A stretch of DNA of 12,049 bases from Deltaproteobacteria bacterium. Lineage in GTDB: Bacteria; Desulfobacterota; DSM-4660; Desulfatiglandales; Desulfatiglandaceae. Numbering within the stretch: position 1 is the first letter of the stretch; each line of letters begins with the position of its first letter. Positions 5,333 to 12,049 of this stretch are shown in pieces. Below the pieces are notes generated by a model, which was not told the DNA's origin, did no database searches, and was given only the letters and a program-made list of their open reading frames with translations. Location of the stretch: contig JAGHEC010000068.1 in NCBI GenBank assembly GCA_021159525.1, forward strand, positions 1 through 12,049, written 5' to 3'. The position numbers and the translations under genes are program-made.

Positions 5333-7473
5333 ACCCGCTCCACGATCAACACGTTTTTTACCTTTTTAATGGCTCTCACGATTTCCTGCAACTGTCTGTA
5401 GCTTTCCACCTCGATCGTAAAGAATGCGATGCCCTTGTTATCCACCGTGGTCTTTATCTCGGCATGAATGATGTTGGCATCCTTCTGACTTATGATTGCA
5501 CTGATGTCGGCCAGGATTCCCTTTCTCTCAACGCTGGTTACGCGCAGTGTGGCCGGGTAGGCCTCTTTTCCAACCGCCTCCCATGTAATCGGGACCAACC
5601 TGTCCGGATCCGCCTCCCGGACATGCCTGCATGATGCCAGATGCACGGTAATCCCCCGGCCCCGGGTAATAAACCCCACCACCTGCTCGCCAGGCAGCGG
5701 GGAACAGCACTTGGCAAAATGGATGAGCATGTCACTCACCCCGTTGACCTTGATGCCGTGATCAGGCCTGGCCCGCCGGAATCGGCTGACCATCTTGCTG
5801 ACAAGCCCCCGGGACCTGTCGATCTCCATGTCAATCCTGGGTTTGAGCCGGCCCACCACCTGCCTCGGCGAGAGCTTGCCGAAACCGATCTGGGCAATCA
5901 TGTCCTCGACCGAATGGAACGACAACTCCTTAGCCACGGCCCCAACCTGCTCACTCTTAAAAACGTTGACCTGGCTCAGCCCATCGTGCTGAAGCGCCTT
6001 TTCAAGAAGGGCCCTTCCCAGATTAATCCCCTCTTCTCTCTCTTCCGTGCGAATCCATTGCCGAATCTTGGTCTTGGCCCTCGGGGTCTTGACTAAGTTG
6101 AGCCAGTCCTTGGTGGGGTGCTGTTTGGCAGATGTGATAATCTCAACGATGTTGCCGTTTCTGAGCTGGTAGCGCAGGGGAACCATCCTCCCGTTCACTC
6201 TGGCCCCCGCGCATTTTTCACCGATCTCGGAATGGATGCTGTAGGCAAAATCTATAACCGTCGCGCCTTTGGGAAAGGACTTCACCTCCCCCTTCGGGGT
6301 AAAGACATACACGTCATCCGGGAAGAGATCCATTTTGACCGACTCCAGGAATTCCCGGGGGTCTTGCAGGTTTTTCTGCCAGTCCAGGAGCTGCTGCAGC
6401 CAGCTGAACTGCTTTTGGTCGGCCTTAGTGGCAACCGATCCCTCCTCTTTGTACCGCCAATGAGCCGCAATCCCTGATTCCGCCACCCGGTTCATGTCCC
6501 AGGTCCGGATCTGGATCTCCATTCGCTGACCCAGAGGCCCGATCACCGTGGTGTGAAGAGACTGATACATATTGGCCTTGGGCACTGAAATATAATCCTT
6601 AAATCTCCCCGACACCGGCTTCCAGATGGAATGGATATGGCCCAGAACCTCGTAGCATTCCTTGATAGAATTCACGATAACCCGAAATGCCAGGATGTCG
6701 TACACCTGATTGACATTCAGATCCTGGTCCACCATCTTTTTGTAGATGCTGTAGAAATGCTTTTGTCTGGCCTTGATGGCGGCCTGAATCTTGACCTCGC
6801 TCAGTTTGGCGGAGAGTATGGCCTTGACCTCTGTCATGAACTTTTCCATCTCCCCCCGTCTCTGGCCCGTTTCATCCTTGATCTTGGCATAGATCTCGGG
6901 CTCCAAATAAAAAAGACAAAGGTCTTCCAGATTCGACTTGATCCGGTTAATCCCCATCCTGCCTGCCAGGGGGGCGTAGATGTCAAGCGTCTCGGTAGCG
7001 ATACGGATCTGCTTGTTCTCGGGGTGGAACCCCAGGGTCCGCATATTATGAAGGCGATCGGCCAGCTTGACCAGTATGACCCGGATGTCCGTGGACATGG
7101 CAAGGATCATCTTGCGCACATTTTCAGCCTGGTGCTGTTCCTTGCTCACAAAGTGCATTTTGCTGATTTTGGTGACACCGTCCACAATGGTGGCGGTCTC
7201 CCCGCCGAAAAGCTTTTCTATTTCGTCCAGGGTGGCGTCGCTGTCTTCAACTGCATCGTGCAGAAGACCTGCTGCAATGCACACCACGTCCATCCGGAGC
7301 TGGGCAAGGATGTAGGCCACCTCCAGGGGATGGGAGAGATAGGGCTCGCCTGAAAGGCGGATCTGGCCCTGATGGGCCTTGGCTGAGAAGACATAGGCCT
7401 TCTCTATGAGTTCGATATCTGCTTTTGGATGGTAGCTTTGGACCAGAGATGTAATGTCATTTAATCGAATCAT
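5329..7473 (-). CDS. Bifunctional (p)ppGpp synthetase/hydrolase, RelA/SpoT family
   Basis: Makes and degrades the stringent-response alarmone (p)ppGpp. From the ATG at 7473 it has 714 residues. The order is: HD hydrolase domain (His48, HD at 72-73, ED at 76-77, in LLHDAVED), so hydrolase activity is probably intact; synthetase domain with RFKDYISVPKANMYQSLHT, the RxKD form typical of bifunctional enzymes rather than the ExDD of RelA; a TGS domain beginning DVYVFTPKGEVKSFPKGA; a conserved HFAKCCSPLPGE segment; and a C-terminal ACT domain from about TLRVTSVERKGIL. A TTG at 7527 would add 18 residues with no family support. The chosen ATG lies inside the 3' end of proS (17-base overlap), implying coupling to it. 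The gene could be named rel, relA or spoT. It is the last gene of the leftward cluster, with its stop overlapping that of rpmB. Confidence 0.96.
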   Translation of the reverse strand: MIRLNDITSLVQSYHPKADIELIEKAYVFSAKAHQGQIRLSGEPYLSHPLEVAYILAQLRMDVVCIAAGLLHDAVEDSDATLDEIEKLFGGETATIVDGVTKISKMHFVSKEQHQAENVRKMILAMSTDIRVILVKLADRLHNMRTLGFHPENKQIRIATETLDIYAPLAGRMGINRIKSNLEDLCLFYLEPEIYAKIKDETGQRRGEMEKFMTEVKAILSAKLSEVKIQAAIKARQKHFYSIYKKMVDQDLNVNQVYDILAFRVIVNSIKECYEVLGHIHSIWKPVSGRFKDYISVPKANMYQSLHTTVIGPLGQRMEIQIRTWDMNRVAESGIAAHWRYKEEGSVATKADQKQFSWLQQLLDWQKNLQDPREFLESVKMDLFPDDVYVFTPKGEVKSFPKGATVIDFAYSIHSEIGEKCAGARVNGRMVPLRYQLRNGNIVEIITSAKQHPTKDWLNLVKTPRAKTKIRQWIRTEEREEGINLGRALLEKALQHDGLSQVNVFKSEQVGAVAKELSFHSVEDMIAQIGFGKLSPRQVVGRLKPRIDMEIDRSRGLVSKMVSRFRRARPDHGIKVNGVSDMLIHFAKCCSPLPGEQVVGFITRGRGITVHLASCRHVREADPDRLVPITWEAVGKEAYPATLRVTSVERKGILADISAIISQKDANIIHAEIKTTVDNKGIAFFTIEVESYRQLQEIVRAIKKVKNVLIVERV

Positions 7474-9184
7474 AGAGGGTTTTGACCTTGTCCTTGACAA
7501 AAGATGCAGCAGTATCGAGGGGCACAAACAAACTGTCCGGCTCAGGCCTCATCTTGATCTCGGCCCGGCCGCTCTTGAGCCCTTTGGCCCCCAACGTGAT
7601 GCGTATGGGAATCCCTAACAGGTCAGCATCGTTGAACTTCACCCCTGCCCGTTCGTCCCGGTCGTCCAAGAGGACATCCACTCCACGATCGATCAGTTCC
7701 GCATAAACGGCTTCCGCTGCCTCCATCACCTTTTCGTCGTGCATCTGAAGGGGAAGAATGGTGGCCTCGAAGGGTGCGATGGGAATGGGGAAGATGATCC
7801 CGTCGGCATCGTGGTTCTGCTCGATGGCAGCCGCCACGGTCCTGCCCACGCCGATCCCGTAGCACCCCATGATAATAGGCGCCTCTTTCCCTTCCCGGTT
7901 CAGAAAAACGGCATTCATGGCCCGGCTGTACTTGGTTCCCAGCTTGAAGATATGGCCCACCTCAATTCCCCTTTTGAATTCAATGGGGGCCCCGCACCGG
8001 GGGCATGGGTCTCCGGGGGTGACGACCCGCAGATCCCCGAACTTATCCACATGAAAGTCCCTGTTTAGATTGACATGGATCTGATGCCGGTCCTTTTGAT
8101 TGGCGCCCGTCACAAAATTGCCCATCCCTTTGATCGCGTGATCGGCCACAACGGGAATGCCAAGACCCACCGGACCGGCAAATCCCATGGGGGCCCCCGT
8201 GGTCTCTTCAACCACCGCTTCCGAGGCCAGTTCAACCGCCTCGGCCCCCAACAAATTTCTCACCTTGGCCTCGTTCAAATCATGATCTCCCCTGATCAGG
8301 ACGGCCACCGGCCGGTCGTCCACTGTGAGGATGAGGGTCTTCACCACCTGCTCCGGCGAAACCGAGAGAAACGCGGCCACATCCTCCACACTCCGCACGC
8401 CCGGGGTCTCCACCGTCGCAACAGGCAGAAGTCGGTCGGTTTCCGAAACCGGTCCGGTCTCTTCGCACCGGACCTCGGCCCTCTCCAGATTGGCCGCATA
8501 GGCACATGCGGTGCAGTTGACGATCTGGTCCTCGCCGGTCTCCGCCAGGACCATGAATTCATGGGAATACCGGCCCCCGATAGTCCCTGTATCGGCCTCC
8601 ACGGCCCGGAACCGGAGGCCGCATCGCTGAAATATCCGCGAATAGGCCTCATACATGGCCTCATAACTGCGGTTGGCCCCCTCCTCGTCCACGTCGAAGC
8701 TGTAGGCGTCCTTCATGATAAATTCGCGGGCCCTCATGAGGCCGAATCTGGGACGGATTTCGTCCCTGAATTTGGTCTGGATTTGGTATAAATTGACGGG
8801 CATCTGTTTGTAGGAATGGATCTCCCTGCGCACCAGGTCTGTAATCACCTCCTCGTGGGTGGGGCCGAAACACACCTCCCGGTCATGGCGATCCCTGAAC
8901 CGCAACAGCTCCCTGCCGTAGTGCTCCCACCGTCCGCTCTCCTGCCACAGCTCTGCCGGCTGGACCGCGGGCATGAGGAGCTCGATGGCGCCTGCCCGGT
9001 TCATCTCCTCCCGAATAATCGCCTCCACCTTTCGTATGGCGCGAAGCCCTGCCGGGAGATAGGTGTAGGTCCCGGAGGTCAGTTTTCGGATCATCCCGGC
9101 CCGGACCATAAGCTGATGGCTGATAATCTCCGCATCCGAGGGGACTTCTTTGTGCGTGGGTATAAAATAGCTGGCATATCGCAT
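7457..9184 (-). CDS. proS: Prolyl-tRNA synthetase (bacterial type with editing domain)
   Basis: Charges tRNA-Pro with proline. The 575 residues fit the bacterial class II type (about 570). Visible parts: motif 2 region with GPTHEE (107-112) and FRDEIRPRFGLMRAREF (139-155), then IMKDAYSFD; the INS/YbaK-like editing domain inserted at roughly 230-390, including VVKTLILTVDDRPVAVLIRGD and IKGMGNFVTGANQKD; and motif 3 with GCYGIGVGR. A C-terminal anticodon-binding domain starts near PIPIAPFEATILP. The editing domain normally clears mischarged alanine. AGGAGG occurs upstream of the ATG at an unusually long 15-16 bases, with only a weak AGAG closer. It sits 182 bases downstream of ispG and overlaps relA/spoT, an order I associate with Deltaproteobacteria. 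Confidence 0.97.
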   Translation of the reverse strand: MRYASYFIPTHKEVPSDAEIISHQLMVRAGMIRKLTSGTYTYLPAGLRAIRKVEAIIREEMNRAGAIELLMPAVQPAELWQESGRWEHYGRELLRFRDRHDREVCFGPTHEEVITDLVRREIHSYKQMPVNLYQIQTKFRDEIRPRFGLMRAREFIMKDAYSFDVDEEGANRSYEAMYEAYSRIFQRCGLRFRAVEADTGTIGGRYSHEFMVLAETGEDQIVNCTACAYAANLERAEVRCEETGPVSETDRLLPVATVETPGVRSVEDVAAFLSVSPEQVVKTLILTVDDRPVAVLIRGDHDLNEAKVRNLLGAEAVELASEAVVEETTGAPMGFAGPVGLGIPVVADHAIKGMGNFVTGANQKDRHQIHVNLNRDFHVDKFGDLRVVTPGDPCPRCGAPIEFKRGIEVGHIFKLGTKYSRAMNAVFLNREGKEAPIIMGCYGIGVGRTVAAAIEQNHDADGIIFPIPIAPFEATILPLQMHDEKVMEAAEAVYAELIDRGVDVLLDDRDERAGVKFNDADLLGIPIRITLGAKGLKSGRAEIKMRPEPDSLFVPLDTAASFVKDKVKTLYDSIK

Positions 9185-9366
9185 ATTTCTCTATGAATTT
9201 CCTCCTGAATCGGGGAATCTGAAAAGTGTCTGACAAATGGTTGGGATGGCGAATTCAGGGTACATGGCTGTGGCGGATAAAGGCCCTACCCTTGAATTCA
9301 GCGGTTGACAGCCGCGTCTCTTGCCTGTTTGACAAGCCCATTAATGATAGATGTCGCGGGTGAATT
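9185..9366 (-). other. ispG-proS intergenic region with an imperfect inverted repeat
   Basis: This 182-bp gap interrupts an otherwise tight leftward cluster. GAATTCAGGGTA (9251-9262) pairs with TACCCTTGAATTC (9287-9299) with one bulged base, leaving a 24-base loop. No T-run follows on the minus strand, so it is not a classic intrinsic terminator. It could be an RNA processing or stability element, a protein-binding palindrome, or a remnant repeat. I found no convincing leftward sigma70 promoter here. Confidence 0.45.
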
Positions 9367-10452
9367 TTATGGGGCCTCGGCAGATGATGACGCCAGTTGA
9401 CGGACCTCCTCGACAAGGACTCGGGCCAACTCGTTTTCCGGGATCTTGCGGACCACCTTTCCCTTTTTGAAGAGGATCCCCTGACCTCTCCCCCCTGCAA
9501 TGCCCACATCCGCCTCCCTGGCCTCACCCGGGCCGTTGACCACACAGCCCATGATGGCGATCCTGGGCGAGCCGGTCACGCCCGAAAGCCCCTTCTCCAC
9601 CTGTTCCACCAGGGAAAAGAGGTCGATCTCGCACCTGCCGCAGGTGGGGCAGGATATGATTTCCGGCCCCCGAAACCGGAGTTCGAGGCACCGCAATATC
9701 TCATAGGCCACACGGACCTCTTCTACGGGGTCCCGGGTGAGGGAAACACGGAAAGTGTCGCCGATCCCCTCTGTTAGAAGATGCCCGATCCCGATTGCGC
9801 TCTTGACCGTTCCCGCGATCAGACCCCCTGCCTCTGTCACACCGAGGTGAAGGGGATAATCGACACGCTCGCTCAGGAGCTCATAGGCCCGGATGGTGTT
9901 TTTCACATTAGAGGATTTCAAGGATATCTTCATGAGCCCGAAATCCATGGACTCCAGAAAACGGATGTGCTCCACGGCGCTTTCGACCATGGCCTCAGCC
10001 GTAGGCCCCCCGTATCTCGCAAGGATGTCCCTGTGAAGCGATCCCCCGTTGACCCCGATCCGGATGGGGACCTCCCGTTCACGGGCCGCCCGGACCACTT
10101 TTTCCACGGCCTTCTGAGACCCAATGTTGCCGGGATTGATCCGGAGCCCGTCAGCCCCGGCTCTCAGGGCCCCCAGGGCAAGCCGGTAATCGAAATGGAT
10201 ATCGGCAATGAGAGGGACCTTTACCCTTTCCCGGATCCGCCCGAAGGCGGCGGCTGCCTCTTCATCGGGAACGGCCAGGCGCACAATTTCACACCCCGCC
10301 TCTGACAGGGCCTCGATCTGCCGGACCGTTGCACTTACATCCCGGGTATCGGTATTGGTCATGGACTGCACTGCAACAGGGGCCCCCCCGCCGACAGGGA
10401 CCTCGCCCACGTGTATCTGACGTGTCTGCTTACGAACTTCACTGACAGGCAT
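9367..10452 (-). CDS. ispG: 4-hydroxy-3-methylbut-2-en-1-yl diphosphate synthase
   Basis: IspG catalyses the penultimate step of the MEP isoprenoid pathway, reducing methylerythritol cyclodiphosphate to HMBPP with a [4Fe-4S] cluster. The 361-residue protein has the TIM-barrel half (VAVQSMTNTDTRDV, LIADIHFDYRLA, LRINPGNIG, RIGVNGGSL) and the cluster-binding half. Putative cluster ligands are Cys268, Cys271 and Cys303, with Glu310 in MGCVVNGPGE, matching the Cys/Cys/Cys/Glu pattern of the family. The length is that of the ordinary two-domain bacterial form, without the plant-type insert. GCGGAG lies nine bases before the ATG. The start is 17 bases after the phosphofructokinase stop, so the two are probably co-transcribed; proS follows after a 182-bp gap. 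Confidence 0.97.
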   Translation of the reverse strand: MPVSEVRKQTRQIHVGEVPVGGGAPVAVQSMTNTDTRDVSATVRQIEALSEAGCEIVRLAVPDEEAAAAFGRIRERVKVPLIADIHFDYRLALGALRAGADGLRINPGNIGSQKAVEKVVRAAREREVPIRIGVNGGSLHRDILARYGGPTAEAMVESAVEHIRFLESMDFGLMKISLKSSNVKNTIRAYELLSERVDYPLHLGVTEAGGLIAGTVKSAIGIGHLLTEGIGDTFRVSLTRDPVEEVRVAYEILRCLELRFRGPEIISCPTCGRCEIDLFSLVEQVEKGLSGVTGSPRIAIMGCVVNGPGEAREADVGIAGGRGQGILFKKGKVVRKIPENELARVLVEEVRQLASSSAEAP

Positions 10453-10469
10453 TCTGTATTGCTCCGCGC

Positions 10470-11645
10470 TTAATAGAGAAACATGGGCTTGCCGCTCACG
10501 TGCCTTACCTTGGGGCGGTATTGCTCGATATCGTAGAGTTCCCGCACATCCACCCTTTTCTGGCCTGTGGTGATGGTGCTCAGGGGGATGTCCGTATAAT
10601 TGCCGCTGCTCAGGGCCACCATTCGGTTAAAGGTCTTTTTCAGAAAAAGGTCAATGGACATGTTGGCAAAGTTGACCGCCACCATCAGATCCAGGGAATC
10701 AGGGGACCCGCTTCTCATGAGATAAGACAGCCGCTGATTGAGCACATCCTGCCCGGTCAGTTTTTTGAGGATGGCCCCTGTTTCCTCGCCGATGCCTCCC
10801 AGCCTCCGGTGTCCGAAGGCATCGGTTTCGCCTGACAGCAACATGTCTCCGCCGATAATCCTGGCCCCCTCGGATATGGTGACCATGGCATAATTCTTGG
10901 GATTGGCCTTCTTGTCTTTCATGATCAAGTGAGCCAGTTTTTCGGGATCAAAGGGGACTTCTGAGATAATAGCCCGGTCCACCCCTGCCAGGTAGGCGGA
11001 TATGAGGGATGTTTCTCCGCAGTAGCGGCCGAACAGCTCGATCACTGCGATCCGCTCATGGGAACCCGTGCAGGTTCGAAGGGCATGGATAAAACCCACG
11101 CCCCGTGTCACGGCCGTGGAGAACCCGATGCAATAGTCGGTGCCGAAAACATCATTGTCCATGGTCTTGGGAATGGCAATAACCGGAAATCCTTCCCTGT
11201 GGAGACGTTCTGCAAAACTGAGTGTGTCGTCGCCGCCGATGGGGATCACCGCATCCACCCCGAGATGCTCCAGGCCCCTGATGCAATGGGCCGTGAAATC
11301 ATGAGCTGCTTCCCCTTCCTTAAACTCTCCCTTGAGAAATCCAGGGACATCCTTTTCCTTGACCGCGCTCGGGTTGGTCCTGGAGGTGTGAAGATAGGTC
11401 CCGCCTGAACGGTCAATCGTGCGAACCTCGGGCGGGGTGACCTTCTGGACCCACTTTTTGGACCCCTTGGGATCGTCCGGATTATAATTGAGCAGCCCGG
11501 CCCACCCCCGCCGAATTCCCAGAACCCCAATTCCCTCATTAGCAGCCCTATATACCAAGGTCTTGATGCACGGGTTCAAACCCGGGACATCCCCTCCGCC
11601 GGTCAGGATGCCAATGGTCGGCTTCCTTTCCCCGTTCTGTCTCAT
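10470..11645 (-). CDS. 6-phosphofructokinase, probably pyrophosphate-dependent
   Basis: Phosphorylates fructose 6-phosphate to the 1,6-bisphosphate. From the chosen ATG it has 391 residues, beginning MRQNGERKPTIGILTGGGD. Family motifs are GGGD (16-19), IGGDDTLSF (136-144), PKTMDND (159-165), FGRYCGE and SEG in VTISEGARI. Two diagnostic positions point to pyrophosphate: Asp instead of Gly in GGDD, and Lys instead of Gly before TMDND. Pyrophosphate enzymes are typically reversible and serve both glycolysis and gluconeogenesis. An upstream GTG at 11756 would add 37 unconserved residues, but it falls at the expected transcription start of the promoter at 11763-11791; the ATG at 11645 has ACGGAG eight bases upstream. 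First gene of the leftward ispG-proS-relA/spoT cluster. ATP use cannot be ruled out from sequence alone. Confidence 0.9.
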   Translation of the reverse strand: MRQNGERKPTIGILTGGGDVPGLNPCIKTLVYRAANEGIGVLGIRRGWAGLLNYNPDDPKGSKKWVQKVTPPEVRTIDRSGGTYLHTSRTNPSAVKEKDVPGFLKGEFKEGEAAHDFTAHCIRGLEHLGVDAVIPIGGDDTLSFAERLHREGFPVIAIPKTMDNDVFGTDYCIGFSTAVTRGVGFIHALRTCTGSHERIAVIELFGRYCGETSLISAYLAGVDRAIISEVPFDPEKLAHLIMKDKKANPKNYAMVTISEGARIIGGDMLLSGETDAFGHRRLGGIGEETGAILKKLTGQDVLNQRLSYLMRSGSPDSLDLMVAVNFANMSIDLFLKKTFNRMVALSSGNYTDIPLSTITTGQKRVDVRELYDIEQYRPKVRHVSGKPMFLY

Positions 11646-11675
11646 TGAATTCGCTCCGTTTGTGATAATGGCCCT

Positions 11676-11695
11676 AAAACCCGGGCATACCGGGT
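11676..11695 (-). promoter_or_regulatory. Short hairpin with T-run in the phosphofructokinase leader
   Basis: On the minus strand ACCCGG and CCGGGT (complements of 11690-11695 and 11679-11684) form a 6-bp stem with a 5-base loop, followed by only about four T residues. It lies between the predicted transcription start and the ATG. This is a weak terminator or attenuator-like element at best. Confidence 0.3.
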
Positions 11696-11762
11696 CAGCC
11701 GCAAACACGGCAAAGCGGTTTCTTCCCTCCTGCGCCTCAGCATGCGCGCCAACCACTGTAGA

Positions 11763-11791
11763 CCTATAAAAGAACCATGAAACCCTGTCAA
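11763..11791 (-). promoter_or_regulatory. Sigma70-type promoter for the phosphofructokinase gene
   Basis: On the minus strand TTGACA (complement of 11786-11791) is followed, after exactly 17 bases, by TATAGG (complement of 11763-11768). The -35 is a perfect consensus and the -10 matches 4 of 6. Initiation near 11755 gives a leader of about 110 bases before the ATG at 11645 and argues against the upstream GTG start. Confidence 0.6.
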
Positions 11792-11842
11792 GATGATTTC
11801 AGCACGGCCCCGAACCCTGGTGAGCGCGCGGCGATATTTATG

Positions 11843-11870
11843 TTGACAAGGAGAGGAAAAAAGGTATGAT
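11843..11870 (+). promoter_or_regulatory. Sigma70-type promoter pointing rightward out of the window
   Basis: TTGACA (11843-11848), a 16-base spacer, then TATGAT (11865-11870). The -35 is perfect and the -10 matches 5 of 6. It is divergent from the phosphofructokinase promoter. The transcript would run straight into repeat copy 4; the gene it serves, if any, is beyond the window. Confidence 0.5.
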
Positions 11871-11913
11871 TTTATACTTTAACTCATCAGAACAGAACAG
11901 AGAAGTAATAGCT

Positions 11914-11964
11914 GTAATAGCTCAATAAATAGGGGCAGGAGAGTTTTTCTGACGCGACTGCCGG
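11914..11964 (+). repeat. Dispersed palindromic repeat, copy 4 (left end; right end not seen)
   Basis: Starts GTAATAGCTCAATAAATAG and matches the long copy 3 (read on its minus strand) at 47 of 51 positions, through TTTTTCTGACGCGACTGCCGG in outline. After 11964 the similarity fades and no TTATTGAGCT right end appears before the window edge, so the copy is truncated, diverged or completed outside. GTAATAGCT is duplicated directly at its left edge (11906-11914 and 11914-11922, sharing one base). The rest of the gene-free interval 11792-12049 shows only the rightward promoter above. Confidence 0.75.
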
Positions 11965-12049
11965 GAGGGTGCCGTCTCTTCCTCTGCCGCTTCGCTCCAA
12001 TCATACTCCACAATTCGTGCGGGTTCACCTTTTTACCTTTTTTTGCACC

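Noticed and set aside
11646..11756. GTG at 11756 as the phosphofructokinase start
   Set aside because: It coincides with the predicted transcription start, and the added 37 residues do not belong to the family, whose conserved part begins near KPTIGILTGGGD.
11866..11928. 20-codon rightward ORF after AGGAGAGG, ending in the repeat's TAA
   Set aside because: Its ATG lies inside the -10 of the promoter at 11843-11870, so that transcript would not include it, and its stop comes from the repeat end. A gene broken by the repeat remains possible only if another promoter exists.
225..11964. CRISPR array or integron attC cassettes as an explanation of the repeats
   Set aside because: The copies are kilobases apart, differ in length and orientation, and have no regular spacers. 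They lack the RYYYAAC/GTTRRRY pair expected of attC sites.

Overview
The window (about 57% GC by eye) looks like chromosomal housekeeping DNA from a Gram-negative anaerobe, most likely one of the former Deltaproteobacteria (Desulfobacterota). I base this on the ispG-proS-relA/spoT gene run, a peptidoglycan-recycling Mpl ligase, a phosphofructokinase with pyrophosphate-type signature residues, and a four-cysteine L28. No genus can be fixed from this evidence.

Layout from left to right. Positions 2-148 (+) hold the last 48 codons of an unidentified protein. Positions 453-4906 (-) hold a module transcribed right to left: a 36-codon small ORF, mpl, a long YcaO-family gene, then a stand-alone GMP-synthase-type ATP pyrophosphatase without an amidotransferase domain. 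rpmB (+) starts at 5120 and its stop codon overlaps the stop of a second leftward cluster, 5329-11645 (-): pfp-like phosphofructokinase, ispG, proS and a bifunctional (p)ppGpp synthetase/hydrolase. A convincing sigma70 promoter lies in front of the phosphofructokinase, and a second, rightward one points out of the window.

The least explained structure is a family of dispersed palindromic repeats. Four copies (225-298, 1456-1540, 4927-5079 inverted, and 11914 onward) all lie outside the large genes and separate the gene modules. They share ends of the form GTAAYAGCTCAATRA and an inner GGTGTTATCCC block. They come in short (74 and 85 bp) and long (153 bp) forms. One copy is flanked by an exact 8-bp direct repeat, CATAAGCC, as expected for a small non-autonomous mobile element (MITE-like). 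The long copy fills most of the divergent mpl/rpmB spacer.

The recognisable genes cover cell-wall recycling (mpl), isoprenoid precursors (ispG), prolyl-tRNA charging (proS), the stringent response (relA/spoT), the ribosome (rpmB) and glycolysis/gluconeogenesis (pfp). The products of the YcaO and GMP-synthase-like genes are uncertain: both belong to ATP-dependent activating families, and neither has an obvious substrate gene nearby.
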